DNA of 64,000 nt from Kryptolebias marmoratus (taxonomy: Eukaryota > Chordata > Actinopteri > Cyprinodontiformes > Rivulidae): NCBI RefSeq assembly GCF_001649575.2, contig NC_051440.1, forward strand, positions 17,383,617 through 17,447,616. Direction: 5' to 3'. The notes below the pieces were generated by a model. That model was not told the origin of the DNA. It did no database searches and saw only the letters and a list, made by a program, of their open reading frames with translations. Below, piece by piece: positions 1 through 12,353 of the stretch; the stretch's first letter is position 1; each line of letters begins with the position of its first letter. Position numbers and translations under genes: made by a program.

Positions 1-444
1 ACATCACCACTTTGGTTTTGTGTGGTTATAGAACATTGTTACAGAGGTCATGTGATTTGTATGTTGTTTTGTTTTTTTATATTATTATTTTAATTTCTTT
101 GAGAGAGATAGTGAAGACTCTTACCTGGAAACCCTTCTAAATATGCTATACTTGTTTTGTTATGTTTTTTAAACTGTTCTGCCATACAATTCTACACCTA
201 ACATGCTATTTGAGGCCTGACTGAGTTTGAGATGTAGAACTTTTGTAATTTCTCTGAGCACTGAGCAGTCTGTCTTTAGAGGGAATTCTTTTTCTCTGAT
301 TGTAGAAAAATAATGACTAAAAGGTTTTAAAAGGACATTAAAATCCTTACAAGATTGAAGAGCAACAAAAGCTGATTTTTCATAATTATCATAAATATTC
401 TATTTTATTTTATTTCATTTTATTTTATTTTTGCCCTTGGCATT

Positions 445-1100
445 GTGAGAACTGACACTGCAATATTCCTGACCAATAATCTACCAAAACTCCTCTCCTA
501 CATATTTATGATTTGTTATCAAGTGCATTCGATCAACAGCACCTCAGTGCAACTTACCCTCCTGACTCCGTTTGAAGCAGAAATTGGAAACCTTTGTTTG
601 TCACACATTGCTTCTGTATTTGGCTGAGGTTTTGTTAAATACATAATAACCAGTTGAATACAATATGCCATGTCTGTTGTTTATCTGATGTTGTGTTTAC
701 CTTATTTGAAGACATGGTGAAGACCAATTTTTTTTTTATGTCCGAATACATTAAAAAATGAATTCGAAAGAAGCAGTTTTTCTTTTTAACCATGATTGTA
801 CACATTCTTCCTTATTTAGAGAAGAATGTGCTCCAGCTCCAGAGCAGGCAGCAAATAGCAGGTTCTCTTTTGCTATCTGTGACCCACCTGGGGCTCCCAA
901 TTTTGTAAAGAATCTTCTTGTTCTAAACCAGCAAGCAATGTTAATTGGTGTTGCCTCAATTAAGTGTTAATGAGAAGCCTTCCCCCTCTCCAGGGAGTAG
1001 ACAGCATTCATCACCTATTTTTCAACAAGCATGCAGCTAAAATAGTCTATTCCTCTGTCTGCCAGGCAAACAGATTACAGCAAAACCAGCCATCCCTATA
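445..1100. other. Candidate conserved non-coding block in intron 1
   Basis: From about 790 to 1100 the sequence is complex and free of simple repeats, in contrast with the T-rich DNA before it (TATTTTATTT-like run at about 400-432). It contains homeodomain-type cores such as CAATTAAGTG and TTAATGAG. I cannot align it to other species, so its conserved status is a guess. Confidence 0.25.
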
Positions 1101-1304
1101 GTGCTTCTGAATCACACCATAATCCTCAACTCAAGGAGTGAAGACAGTAGGATGATGACAATTTTATACCAGAACCTTCATTTTGTTTAAAGTCTTGAAG
1201 GAGCACAACTTCATTGTTTCTGTACAAACCAATTAGTCCAGTGTGTTAAGATGCAATGGCACAAGCCATATTAAACTGCGTTGTATACAGCTTGGTACAG
1301 AAAA

Positions 1305-1882
1305 TGTCATAAACTCGAGAGTTTCTGTCCAGAGAGCGAAACCAAAACCACACACGGAGACGAGGATAACGGTTAGTGCATTTATTAACAGGTGAAGTTA
1401 TATACAGTGGTCAGAGTCTGGAGGAGTCTGCAAGATAAGGAGAACTGGGTGAGTCTCGGGTACAATTCTGTTCCAAGATGGTAGCAAGGATTTCAATGTC
1501 TCTTTGTTTGCTTACAGGTCCTGGAGGAGGTTTGCGGCGTCGATAAGGAGAGGTGCGGTTCCAGTGGTTCCAGGAGACGAGCCAGTTACAGCAAGGTAAG
1601 TATCAGCGGTTATCCAGGTAAGTAGTTCTTCAGATCTGTAGTAGGCGTGGCAAAAAACCTGAGTCGTTGGCACAAACAGAGAACGTGAGTAACATAGGGA
1701 GCATAAGTTAGGTTAGACGCTGAGGCGGAGAATCTAACCCAGAAGGTTCGATGCTCCAGCAAAGATCTGATCCCAGCCTGCTGCTTAAGTACTGGCTGGT
1801 CTTATCAGTGGAAACTGGAACACCTGTGAAAGAATGATTAGTGGCTCTGCCCACAAGGCGGAGCCAAACCCAGATCCTCACA
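1305..1882 (-). mobile_element. Solo LTR (Ty3/Gypsy-like) with 5-bp target duplication
   Basis: A 578-bp block, richer in GC than its surroundings, bounded by TGTCA... and ...TCACA, so on the minus strand it has the TG...CA form of an LTR. It is flanked by the direct repeat GAAAA at 1300-1304 and 1883-1887. On the minus strand it has TATATAAC (rc of about 1390-1398), then AATAAA (rc of about 1379-1385), then a TGACA end, which is the U3-R-U5 order. No internal gag/pol or second LTR is present, so this is a recombination-derived solo LTR. The family assignment to Gypsy is by resemblance to fish Gypsy LTRs beginning TGT-AGGATCTGG; the 5-bp duplication fits but is not exclusive to it. Confidence 0.8.
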
Positions 1883-1887
1883 GAAAA

Positions 1888-4800
1888 TGAATATAGCTTT
1901 AGTCACTTTATAACTTTCAGTTTTATTTCTTCTGTGGTGGCTGAGATTAGATCCATTTGCTTCATAAAGCAAACATTTTCCACTGTTTTTAGACAAAACA
2001 GGTGTGAGAACACACCATGGAAAAACTCAATAATCTTTGTCTAACCCACACTGGATAATTGAGTCAGTCTCTAAATCAAAGGTCAAACTCATCATTTTTA
2101 AACCCCTCTGGTAATAACAGAAGATGGTATTTTAAAATTCAAAAGGAGCATGAGGAAAGATTTTGTGGAAGTGGTTTGCTACTTAAAGGGACCCTTCACC
2201 TTACTACTGAAAATCTACATGGCATGAATAGTTAAATGCCCGTGGATGCGACTACATTATTATCCTGCAGATATTTGAATTCATTTCTTGATATTATTTA
2301 TTCACACTGGGTTACACAAATGTACCTTTAATGGACACCATTCATTGTCTTCATATGCTCCTAAAGCATAGCATAGCTTTGGATCATTTAGCATGACAAG
2401 CTCTCTTGGAAAATGGTTCACACATTGCATACAAATATTCAATGTGACACACAAAACGTTATTCCCTAAACATTCTAACAAGATTACAGTAAAATATGCA
2501 TTAGTATGCTTATCACGTTCTTAATAATATTTATTGTGGGGCCGTTGCACCAGATTATGAGTATCAGCTAAGTGTGACTTACATATATTTAAAAGCAAGA
2601 TAAAAACAATCAAATCAGTAAAACAGTTCCAGTTTTTTATCTTTTTTCTTTACTTTTCCAAGCCTGATAACTTCAGAGTTTTTTTCAAAGAAATATTTAT
2701 GTGAAGTCATTACACTGAATGCTACACAAACTCACATTAGTGTGCAACAATAATATGATCTGCTGGAGTCGAACAGCAGTGCCAGTCATTACTCACAATA
2801 GCCATAAGACTTTGTTTTGTCTGAAACATGATAATAGACACTCACCTAATCTTTCTCAAACATTGCCAAAAAAAGAGAATTCTATACACACTAAATTCAA
2901 ACATTGACACAACCAGAGTGTTGTTAATTAAATTAATAGATAAAACATTAACTATCAGCTGTTTCCCTGCTTTGGGACAACAAGAAAATTCTACAAATGC
3001 TTCAGTCTAAAAGAAGCATGATTATGTCAACATACTTCTATACACCAACAGAAATGATTAAAAATATTCAACATACTTGAAAGACAAATTCTCATTTTCA
3101 TACCTTCTGCTTCCTATCTGTCACTCTCCAACTCTTTGTTTCTTTATGCATACATAAACAGACAAAGAACCATGCTAGAACACACAACAAATAATGATTA
3201 AAGTCTTCTTTTTGATCACTGATGACAGGTGGGACTGAATATGCCAAAAAGATTTACAGTTAATGTCAGTCACCAATGAGACATGAACACTCATAAAGAT
3301 GTACACACATAAGAGCATTTAGACGGACAGACACACGTTTTATTTTTCATTTCACAGGGTAAAAATGATTTAGAAATAAGTTTTATATACATTTTAAATC
3401 AAATTCAGAACTGTAGCATCTTTTACTTTCTTTTAATGCCAGACTGTAATCCGTAAAGTTTCTTTTTCCATATTACAGAATATTACACCTTAATTTCAAC
3501 TAGTGTGTCCATTTAACCAAATCAAGTTATGATTTGTAACCAAATTATTTATAAGTTGTTTTGATTACATGGATACTGTTGCCTCCAGTGGTCATGGGTT
3601 CATGAATAATGTAGCACTCAAGTAAAACTGCGTGCTAACCGTCCACCAGAAAGGTGAACCTACCTTCTGTGTTTGAAAGGAGCATGGTTAAGATCCAAAC
3701 CGAAGTTCACTACCACCTAAACGTAAGTTGGCACTAACAGGAGTGATTATGTTCAGTGCTTTAAAACCTTACAGAAAAGATGAAACAGTCTTTTAATACT
3801 TTGAGCAACTTCTTAGAGAGCAATTTCACTGCCAGTAAAAAAGTAGAGCCTGATATCTTTCTGATATCAAGAGGAAAGTAGGAAGGCTTTAATTTAGTGA
3901 ATAAACCTCTGTTTAATACCAATGGTACTCTTTCCCCTGTTGGCATTAGAAGATATAGAGTTACACTATTCACTTACCAATTTCCGTACCTAATATTCTT
4001 GCTTCACTTAGACCAGTCAAGACTCATACAATGTTACTGAGGCATATAATTTTGTATTGTAAAAACACACAAGCCATCCAGTGGCTGAATAAAACGATCA
4101 TCAGATATGAAAACCAACTATTCTGTATAAAAATATATATTACAGGGAAGAGGGGTGTTTTGTCTGGACAAACAAAATATCTGAGACCTTTCTCAAAGGG
4201 GCAGTCTCACTCAGCTGATATTACTGTTTGAATATCTTCCCAAACTTCTTTCAGACGCAGAAAGATGAAGGAAAACAAGAGTAGAAAACAATAAAGAAGA
4301 GACTAACAAAAAGGGAATGAGTAAGAGAAGCTACGCTGGCCTAATCACATAGTTGAGTTATTTAAATCAATGATGACAATAATACACTTCCATGGCATTT
4401 TTACACACACGTTGTTTACCTGTATCCAGTCATTCTATTGATTATTCTTGGAGCTTGATTTTATTACTGTTCCTAAACACATAAAATTATATCTTTAAAG
4501 AAGTATAAAATTTAATAAAACATCCTAAAATTAAAAAGATAATTGCTTTGGGACAAAAAAACAAGTTTTGAATAAAACATAATATAAAAAAGGCAAAAGC
4601 TTTGATTATTTTTCACAAAAATCTGATCCTCTTTTGGAAAGTACCTGCTATGGGACAAAAGTCAACTTTAAAGTCTGTTATATTAATCAAAAAATTTATT
4701 ATTATTATTTTTTTTTTTTTTTACTTTTACTCTTAAATGAAATAGATCTCTGTTAAAGTGAGAACATCAACTTATGCCCAACTTAAAGATTATAAATAGG

Positions 4801-7160
4801 AAAAATGTAACTCCTTAAACAGAAACATGTATTCATATAGAAAATGCCCTAAAGTGTAATTGACAGGGGCTGGCTTCAAATAACATTCAAAATGTGTTAA
4901 TTTTACATCATTACATAGGCAGTTAACACATTCACAATAGTCGCTGTGGTGTGGTTATCCTAATTAATTTCTTTAGATTAGTGTGCTGGTTGTAACTTCA
5001 TATTTATAAAGATATACAAAAGCAGAATATCTGGTGTCCAATTAGGTTGTAAGCATCAATCACCAGCTTGTTCAAATATGAAAACGTCTGGACAAATGCT
5101 AAGCTTGAGAGTTTAAAATGCCATAGAAGGAATAAAAACTTTTTTAAAGATCTTCTTATTTTTCCTGTCATTAACAACAATCTTTATAACTCTATGAAGG
5201 CGTACGTTTAAAACTTGTGACATTTAAAGTGCACCATGAAGAGGCCTCAGTGACAGAAGGAAACCTGAGGATTATTATCGGGACAAGTGGCCCGGAGTTC
5301 ACTGTTAATAATTTTGAGAGCAAGGAAAGAAAGACATTGTGAACGGATGATGAGTGAAGTCTCTGTTTGTCGACTGTGAAGAGGGTCGAACATGACACCA
5401 GTGACTTTGACAGGACTGGTTTGTTTTTTTCAGTCAGAAAACTGTACGCCATGAGGCATGCGTGATCATAAAACACATTCTTCAGTCGCCCATCATGCTC
5501 TCAGATATAAAAGAGAATTACATTATAGTTGCTTTCCCTCTCTCTTTGGGCAGAACCTTTGTGGACAAATGGAGCGAATCCAGGGAAGAACAAGAAGAAG
5601 TGTGAAATAAGATGAGAATATGAGAAAGGCATGATAGAAAAGGGTCATAGCTCTCTCACCCTGACTCTCGTTCTATCTCTTGATGGGTGTTGTGACCAGA
5701 TGGAGGTAGAAATATTCTAGCCACGTCTTGTACCCTCCTGCCACTGTGAATGAAGCTCAAAATAGCAACACAGAGCCATGAGAGGCTTTACAAAACGATT
5801 GCCATCAATCACTGATACAACAATACATGTGTCAATCTGACTATGAGTGTGCTGTATGTGTGTCAGTGAACTGTCAGATCACAGGACCGCATTCACGACT
5901 TAAGTCAGAAACAGGGAGAGCTGTGAATCAAAGACTGTGTTGAAGAAGCCCCATTACAGAGTTTAGACAAAAAGCAAGAAATAATGTGACCATAATTTTA
6001 TGGAATGAATCAAAGTAAAAAAAGACAATAACCATAGAAGAAAATGAGAATGTAAAAGAATGTATGCAAAAAAAATCTATTGTTACAACATCTAAATCTA
6101 ATGCTTCTGCTTTCAGGTTTTTGTTTAAAGGAATGCCGTAATTGAGTTTTAATGACTGAACTGAGGTCCGGATCAAAGCATTTTTTGATTAATCATTACC
6201 TGGGTCAATAAGTACACCTCAGGTTCCGAGCTCTGTCTTTTACATCAGTCAGGCTGTAAAATGCTGCCAGTTCAGTGCCAATCTGCCCTCTGTTTGAAAA
6301 TCTTCCAACATCTCCTTGCACCATCTTCATTTAGAGGTTTTCACAACAAGGTACTGAGCTGTTCAAAAACTACCAATTCAATTACACATCTAAAACATAA
6401 ACAATTAGATGGCTATAAACAGCCAACTCAAATTGAGTTTGTGTTAAACTCAGTGCTGAAGTTGTTGGGGTTTTTTTTCTTTTTGCAGCAGCAAATTGAT
6501 ATTTTTTACTTTCACCTAACAAAACAGAAGCTACAAATCAGATTTCAACTTCAGTGTAGCTGAAAAATGAAAACTTTAAAGAGAACTGTTAACAGAACAG
6601 ACAAGTTTCCAATGGATAGGACGAAGACAAAAAGAGATTTTAGAAAGAGGGATTAAATTTATAACTCTAAATGACAAACTCATTGTTGTGATTGAGAATA
6701 TGGTTTTCCATCATCTGTTGGAACCAAGGCAAGCCCTTCTCTTATGCAATATTTCTAATACAACACTACAGAAGCTTTTTACAAAAAACATTTGGCCTCA
6801 CCTTCAATGAAATCTGTCTGATGATTGGTTTTACTATAGACATGTCTACTTCTGATGTCTGCTCAATGTCATTGCTTAGCCTCGCTGAACACTGGATTGA
6901 TTCCTCTTTTGATGAAAAGCAGCAAGTTCCACAGTTCTGTTCATCTCAGACACCAGAGCATGTAAATGGTTTGATCCTAAAGAAACAATCTCACTGAAAT
7001 GTTCATTATAATGTAGTGGCTGCTGCAATGCACTAACAGGGTAAAAAAAAAGACCCACTAAAAGGTGACAGTTAAAAGTAGGTATTAGTTAAAAGCCACC
7101 AATGCTCAGTGTGTCACAAATCTGAAAGAGGGCGGCTACATTCTCCCAGGACAGGAAATG
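1888..7160. other. Intronic AT-rich DNA, no gene recognised
   Basis: Mostly AT-rich unique sequence with short poly-T (about 4709-4724). A denser block at about 5215-5500 has a minus-strand frame open for 94 codons, but no recognisable domain and no homology I can name; it could be a regulatory element. Nothing else stands out. Confidence 0.5.
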
Positions 7161-7164
7161 GATC

Positions 7165-7290
7165 AGAGTACCACTTTACAAAAAGTACATCCTTGCGAAG
7201 GATTTATTAATGCTTTATAAACAGGTAATGTACAAGTTTGTAAACACTTAATAAAGCATTAATAAGCATTTTAAAACACTGTTCATACAT
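7165..7290. repeat. Interspersed repeat fragment with 15-bp inverted repeat
   Basis: Contains a perfect 15-bp inverted repeat, TTATTAATGCTTTAT at 7204-7218 and its complement at 7251-7265, with a 32-base spacer. The surrounding text (ACCACTTTACA..., stacked TTTATAAAC/TAATGCTTTAT words) resembles a widespread fish repeat. The family name is not known to me. Confidence 0.45.
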
Positions 7291-9142
7291 TTAAACTAAA
7301 CAAGACCAAACGCTGTACTTTTAGACATTCAAAAAAATGCTTTTTCCTGATAGATCAACTTGTGTTTTCAGCTAAATACCTCTATATACCACAATACATT
7401 TTCTCCATATCTACAAATGCTCTTGGTGCTTACATGCAGGAAACTTACTGACATATGTTGGACGTTTAACGTATAAATTATGAAGAATACATATAAACAG
7501 TGAGAATGAATGGTACAGTTAAATGTTGGCTCATTATATGGCAAGACACAAGTCAGTTTAGTTCTTTTTTATTTATTAAACTGTAACTGCTTGCTATTGT
7601 TTAATCAAGTGTTAAAAACCATCATAAACAAATAACCTAGGTGGATCAACTAATTGCCAAAACAATCTCAGAACAGAGATAATCATTGAAAAATAGTGTT
7701 TCATGTATATAAACTGTAAGTTTCTGTCCCATGCAGTGATGTATGGTAAGCTTTATGAGCAGATACAACTTGATCATAGGACAAAGACCTTCTCCAAGAA
7801 CTTAAACTCAATCCTTATACAGTTCCACAACTGCTAAAGCATATTATTGTCTACAAATTAGAGGGCCTTCTTGCGTAGAAGTTGGAACAGCTTCCCTCAT
7901 ATTATTTCTCTTGCCAGCAGTAAAGAGCTCATTTAAAAAATCTGTAATATTAAATGAAGTCCTGCCATGGCTAACAGGAGCATCACAACAATGTCACAAC
8001 ATTGCAATTTAAATATAATTTCACCCAAATCCATCATCCAGAGACAGTTCTCAGCTGGAGAGAGAGAGGAGCTTAATAGGTGTCAGAGCTTGTATTATGA
8101 ATGAAACATGAAGCGTCTAAGAGTACATCAGTAAAATGGCACCTGAAAATAAACAACCCAGAAAACATCTCATGGCAGTTTCTGATGGGAGCTGTTTGGC
8201 AGAGCACATGGGATCCATTCTGAAACCTAATTGCTTTCATTGCAATACAAATAAGCATGCATAGACTGACTACAAAGTTTACCATAAAGTTTAAAGATGT
8301 TTCAAAGTTTAAAACTCACACGTGAATAACATATTCTGAATCTCACACTCAAGGGGAAAATATATCTTTCCTAAACTAGGATCTTTCCTAGTTTAGGAAA
8401 GATCCTGAAGGAATTTCAAAAATAGTTGAGCATGTGGAGCTGAAATGCAAAATTTCAAAACCATTCTTAAAAAAAACAATCTTACCACAATAAACTTACT
8501 ATGCAAAACAAACTCAAAGATCCACAACAGAACAATTAGACTAGGAGAGAACATTGGCTTTCCCACATTTTAAGGCATTTCATTTTGCAAATTAATTATC
8601 ATCAGCACACAGTTCTGCTGCACACCTGACAGCAAAATGTTATTTGTGAATATCTGAAAACAGAGAACGCACCAAAGGAAGCAACAAGGAGGGAAAAATG
8701 AAAGTATGGATTAAATCAGATAGTGACAGATGTGCAGAAGACTGTTTATGTCCATGTCTCCCTGTCTTCTCTTGAGAGATGAATGACACCCATTAAAAAT
8801 ATTGGGAAGCTGTCTCATTTTGCACCAATCAGAAGAATAGAGTTTTGGTGGGGCAAAATATGACGAATGATACAAAATATCCATTATCTCTAAAGACCTA
8901 CTTTTTTATTTATTTATTTATTTTACAAATAACCTGCACAACACTCTGATTCAGCAAATTGTATCAACAACTGATGCAGCCATATTATTTTTATTTCTCC
9001 TAAGACAATAATTTGTCACAGACCGAGCAACACCTTTATATACTATAATGTTTTTGGGACTATGCTAGATCAACTGAGTATATTGCCTTTTACTAGAAAT
9101 AAGTTCTTGTATAAATAAAGGCCTTGCACTTTTGAAAGATTG
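7291..9142. other. Intronic AT-rich DNA, no gene recognised
   Basis: Apart from the hairpin at 8364-8403 and a short TTTA run at about 8906-8924, I see no coding or structural signal here. Confidence 0.5.
8364..8403. repeat. Perfect 18-bp hairpin palindrome
   Basis: Arms ATCTTTCCTAAACTAGGA (8364-8381) and its exact complement (8386-8403) surround a 4-base loop TCTT. The stem lies in otherwise unique intronic DNA. It is too short for a normal pre-miRNA and is more likely a template-switch product or a cruciform-prone site. Confidence 0.9.
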
Positions 9143-9873
9143 CATAATGCTAGAGTTTTACACTAAGATCATCTTCTTGAGAAATGACATGAGTTATAGC
9201 CATTTTGGTCAAACTTTTACATAATGTTATGTACAATCTCCTGTTTTTTGAAAAAGAGAGTATGTGTCATACATGATTCTTAGCTCCTAACACATACAAA
9301 TTTTAACTTGATACCTGTAAAATTAACTGTATTATTGGCATTTTTGTGTAGGGTGTTGTTGATTAGCTGTGGTGGCCATTTTGATTTGGACTGACTCTAA
9401 AAGTTAATCAGTTGTAGATCTATGTCTGATGATTATTTCCTGAAAGGTTTTTTAAATCCAACCAGTTGTTTGTGACATATATTGATAACATGCAGAGTTG
9501 ACTCTAAAGATTTAATGACAAAATTTTCAACAAAGATCTTGTGCAATTTGTTAGTGCTCAGATTATGTGCTGTTGATCAGTGTAAGCTATTAGTGCACCA
9601 AAGTATAGATCAATATTTGTAAAACTGGCTGAGTTATAGCCAGTTATGTGGGGTTTTAAGGTCAGTTTGCTGTAGGCCCATCTTGAATCAGGTTGACTTC
9701 AAAAAGTAACCAGTTGTAGATGTGCATCCAATGATTAGTTTCTGCAACTTTCAGAAAAATAATTAATTCAGCAGATAATGAGATATTTTGGTAACAGACG
9801 GACACACAAACACACAAAGGCAAAAACATGATTGCCCAGCTTCGCCTTTTTAGCGGTGGGCAACATTTACTCG
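9143..9873 (+). repeat. Rep-A interspersed repeat, two partial units in tandem
   Basis: Two diverged partial units follow each other (about 9143-9520 and 9535-9873). Diagnostic words shared with other copies are GTTATAGCCATTTTGGTCAA, TTAGCTGTGGTGGCCATTTTGA, AGTTAATCAGTTGTAGAT, and CAATGATTA before a tail of CAGACGGACACACAAACAC. The second unit ends in a GC-rich hairpin (TGCCCAGC...GGTGGGCA, about 9833-9862). It has no obvious terminal inverted repeats and no coding capacity. Other copies lie at 16.8, 46.7, 48.5, 50.2, 51.4, 55.4 and 61.3 kb. Confidence 0.75.
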
Positions 9874-12120
9874 TGGGATCATCACATTTTAATTCCTCTT
9901 CCCAAATAAGAAATGTTTATTTAGAAAACTTTGCACTCTTTTGTAACTGAAATTGTAATTATTGCAGTGGAAATAACATGCACAACAATACGTAACCAAA
10001 AGCAGCTCCATAAACTAGAGATTGACTTGGAATGAAATTACTCCAGCCACAATGTTAAAAATGGCTCAGATGTATTCACCAGGGACCACATAACAGAAGC
10101 TTCCTGTCTTGTTACTAATGGGTTGGAGAATCTCCATCTTGTCGATGACCTCTCGCTTGTCAACAAAGTCTTACAGGCATGTAAACACCAACCACTAGGC
10201 TGAAAATTACATTTGTGGTAGTTTGGCTACTGTATGGATCTCCATGAGCATTTGCTGCCAAGATGATACACACACAAGGTGAAACAATAGCTGCTGCAAC
10301 AGCATAGTTGTTACTGTAAAGGAGCAGGCTAGAGAGTAAAAGGAAATTTGATGAGAAGGCTATTATACAAACTGCCTTCACCTGAGTCTGTGTTTCTCCC
10401 CTCCTTCCTGCTGAAAAGGTAAAGCATTGCCCTGTGTGATCTATGCGTGACGCTCCTGAACCAAGCTTGAAACGCAGCAGGCGATATGTAATCCCGCTTC
10501 AGGCAGACTGCTCTAGAGTAATCTCCTTTTCACTCAGTGTATACACAAGTTACTTTTGACTGCTCCATAAAAGATTCAAAGTCTCAGAATCTGGCCATCT
10601 GTCATCTGTCGTTGTTTATCTGTCATATTTTTAGGCTCTTGCTCTGTCTGTGTATCAACATTCACATCATATGTGTTCTCCCACATTTGTCAGTTTACTG
10701 GGCAACATTTCACTCTTGAGAGTGAAGCTAATGATCTGTTCAGCATCTTTACATTACATAAGAACATTAAGGTAAGTCCCCCTAGTAGTGGGATTAGGAC
10801 TCCTGTGTGCATATGTGTGTGTGTGTGTTTGGAGCTTGACTGGAAAACAACTTTGCTCACAGAAGGCTATTCGACATTACCTTTGGGGAATTCTCTGCTT
10901 TCTTTTCAACTGCCCTCCTTTTATTTCCAATCTTTATTTCTGGCACGCAGAGCTGGAGCCTCACTAAGACACAATGGGTCATTCCAGACAACAACAATGA
11001 AGTAATCAACAATAAGAAAATGCACAACCAGCCGTTTGCCTCTGCCTACAACGTCTGGTGAAGGAATAAAAGGGCACTCAAACTAGACCTCCTACAGGAA
11101 GCTGACTTAAGTGAGCATGAGAATTACAGTGACAGGCTATCACAGATTTAATCAGCATTTTGCTAAAGACGTTGAGTATGTATCTTATGATATTCTCTAG
11201 AAAGTGTACCATAATCTAACATTTTTTTGTGAATATGTGTGGGCTCTTGAGATGAAAATAGCAAAAACAGCAATACATACCAACAGAGTGCAAAAGGTCA
11301 AGACTAAGTTGAAATGAACACTTGATTTTGGTGTGTGGTGAATAAAACAGCACATACTTTATCCTCTCTGATTTTATTACAGTTCTGGGCAATCAGTCTC
11401 TGCTCACCATCATTTTGACCTGTAACTGCAAAACCCCTCAACGCCTTTATAGCAGAGACTGAAGTACTGCCTTACAAACCAAGACATTCTACAACACCAG
11501 TTTGGTAAAATGGCTATTTTGTGCTGCTCACAAAAGCCATTGCTAAATCCATATAAATTAAAGTGGCTGGACTTTAAAACTAATGAAATTAACTCATTAA
11601 TATGGATATTAGTACTAATTTATAGCACCTTATGCAGCAACTACAGAGAGTGATAGAAACATTTGGTCAAAATGAATTTGTAAAGAGATGGTGAGTGGAT
11701 TTCTTTTCTACTGAATTAGAAAAAAAAGGGGAAAAAAAAGAAGAAATCAATCCCATGGTCAAATTGTTTTGCTTTTTTTCAATCAATGCAATCCTACACA
11801 GGCAGAAGCTACAGCTTTACAAAAAACTGCAGCTTTATTAAAAAGAATGTAAGACTGCACATATTCTGTCCTGTCACAGCAACAGCAGAGATAAGAGGAC
11901 AGGTTTGCGGTGAAGTTTAACAGTCATAATTTTTTTTTCTTCTGTAGATCATTCTCCTTTATCACTAATGACTTTTCTTGCTTTTTTCCCCTCTCGCCCT
12001 AAGTGCCTAGCTGTCAAAGTCAGCTGAAACCTTGTTAATGAAGAGGTAGCTTTATTAGCGTGAAGCCAGTTGAACAGGCAGGGGGTGGAACCCCAAGAAG
12101 CCAGCCAGCATAGCTACGAA
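9874..12120. other. Intronic DNA with candidate regulatory block
   Basis: About 10390-10530 is a dense non-repetitive block containing an OTX/CRX-like TAATCC core (GTAATCCCGC); a conserved enhancer is possible but unproven. A short TG microsatellite lies at about 10814-10829. The rest is AT-rich with no recognisable exon. Confidence 0.35.
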
Positions 12121-12351
12121 GTATACATACTGAAAACAAAAAGAGAGAGGGAGGAAGAGATAGATGGAGAAAAAAAGGACAGAGGAAGAATTGTTAACAC
12201 AAAATGAGAGAAGACAAAGATGTTTAAGAAAAATAAAGAGCCATTCATCAAGCAGAGAGCACAGGTTGAAAGCACCCAGTCAGTGAGGAAGGGGGAGAGG
12301 CAGCTTCCCTCTCTTTTACACTCTTCAGCAGCAGCAACAGAAAAAGCTCTT

Positions 12352-12353
12352 AC
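12352..12353 (-). other. shank3: Splice donor of shank3 exon 1
   Basis: On the minus strand the exon ends CAA CAG ACG and continues GTAAGAGC, a consensus GT donor in phase 0. The break falls between Thr and the Lys of the family motif DLQQT-KCLR, where SHANK homologues change exon as far as I recall. Translation past this point (VRAFSV...) no longer resembles SHANK, which supports the boundary. Confidence 0.85.

Larger units (their letters stand above)
1..12353 (-). other. shank3: shank3 intron 1 (5' part; exon 2 not in window)
   Basis: This interval follows the exon 1 donor in the direction of transcription. Exon 2 should begin KCLR and lead into the SPN segment containing the conserved NYGLFQP region. 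I found no minus-strand reading frame with that signature anywhere to position 1, so the intron is longer than 12.3 kb. The intron is AT-rich and holds the solo LTR, an inverted-repeat fragment, a perfect hairpin and Rep-A, listed separately. The identity follows from the exon call and is an inference. Confidence 0.72.

Noticed and set aside
5192..5476. 94-codon minus-strand frame as shank3 exon 2
   Set aside because: It lacks KCLR and the SPN and ankyrin motifs; it does not resemble any part of SHANK.
8364..8403. miRNA precursor
   Set aside because: The stem is 18 bp with a 4-base loop; pre-miRNAs normally have longer stems with bulges.
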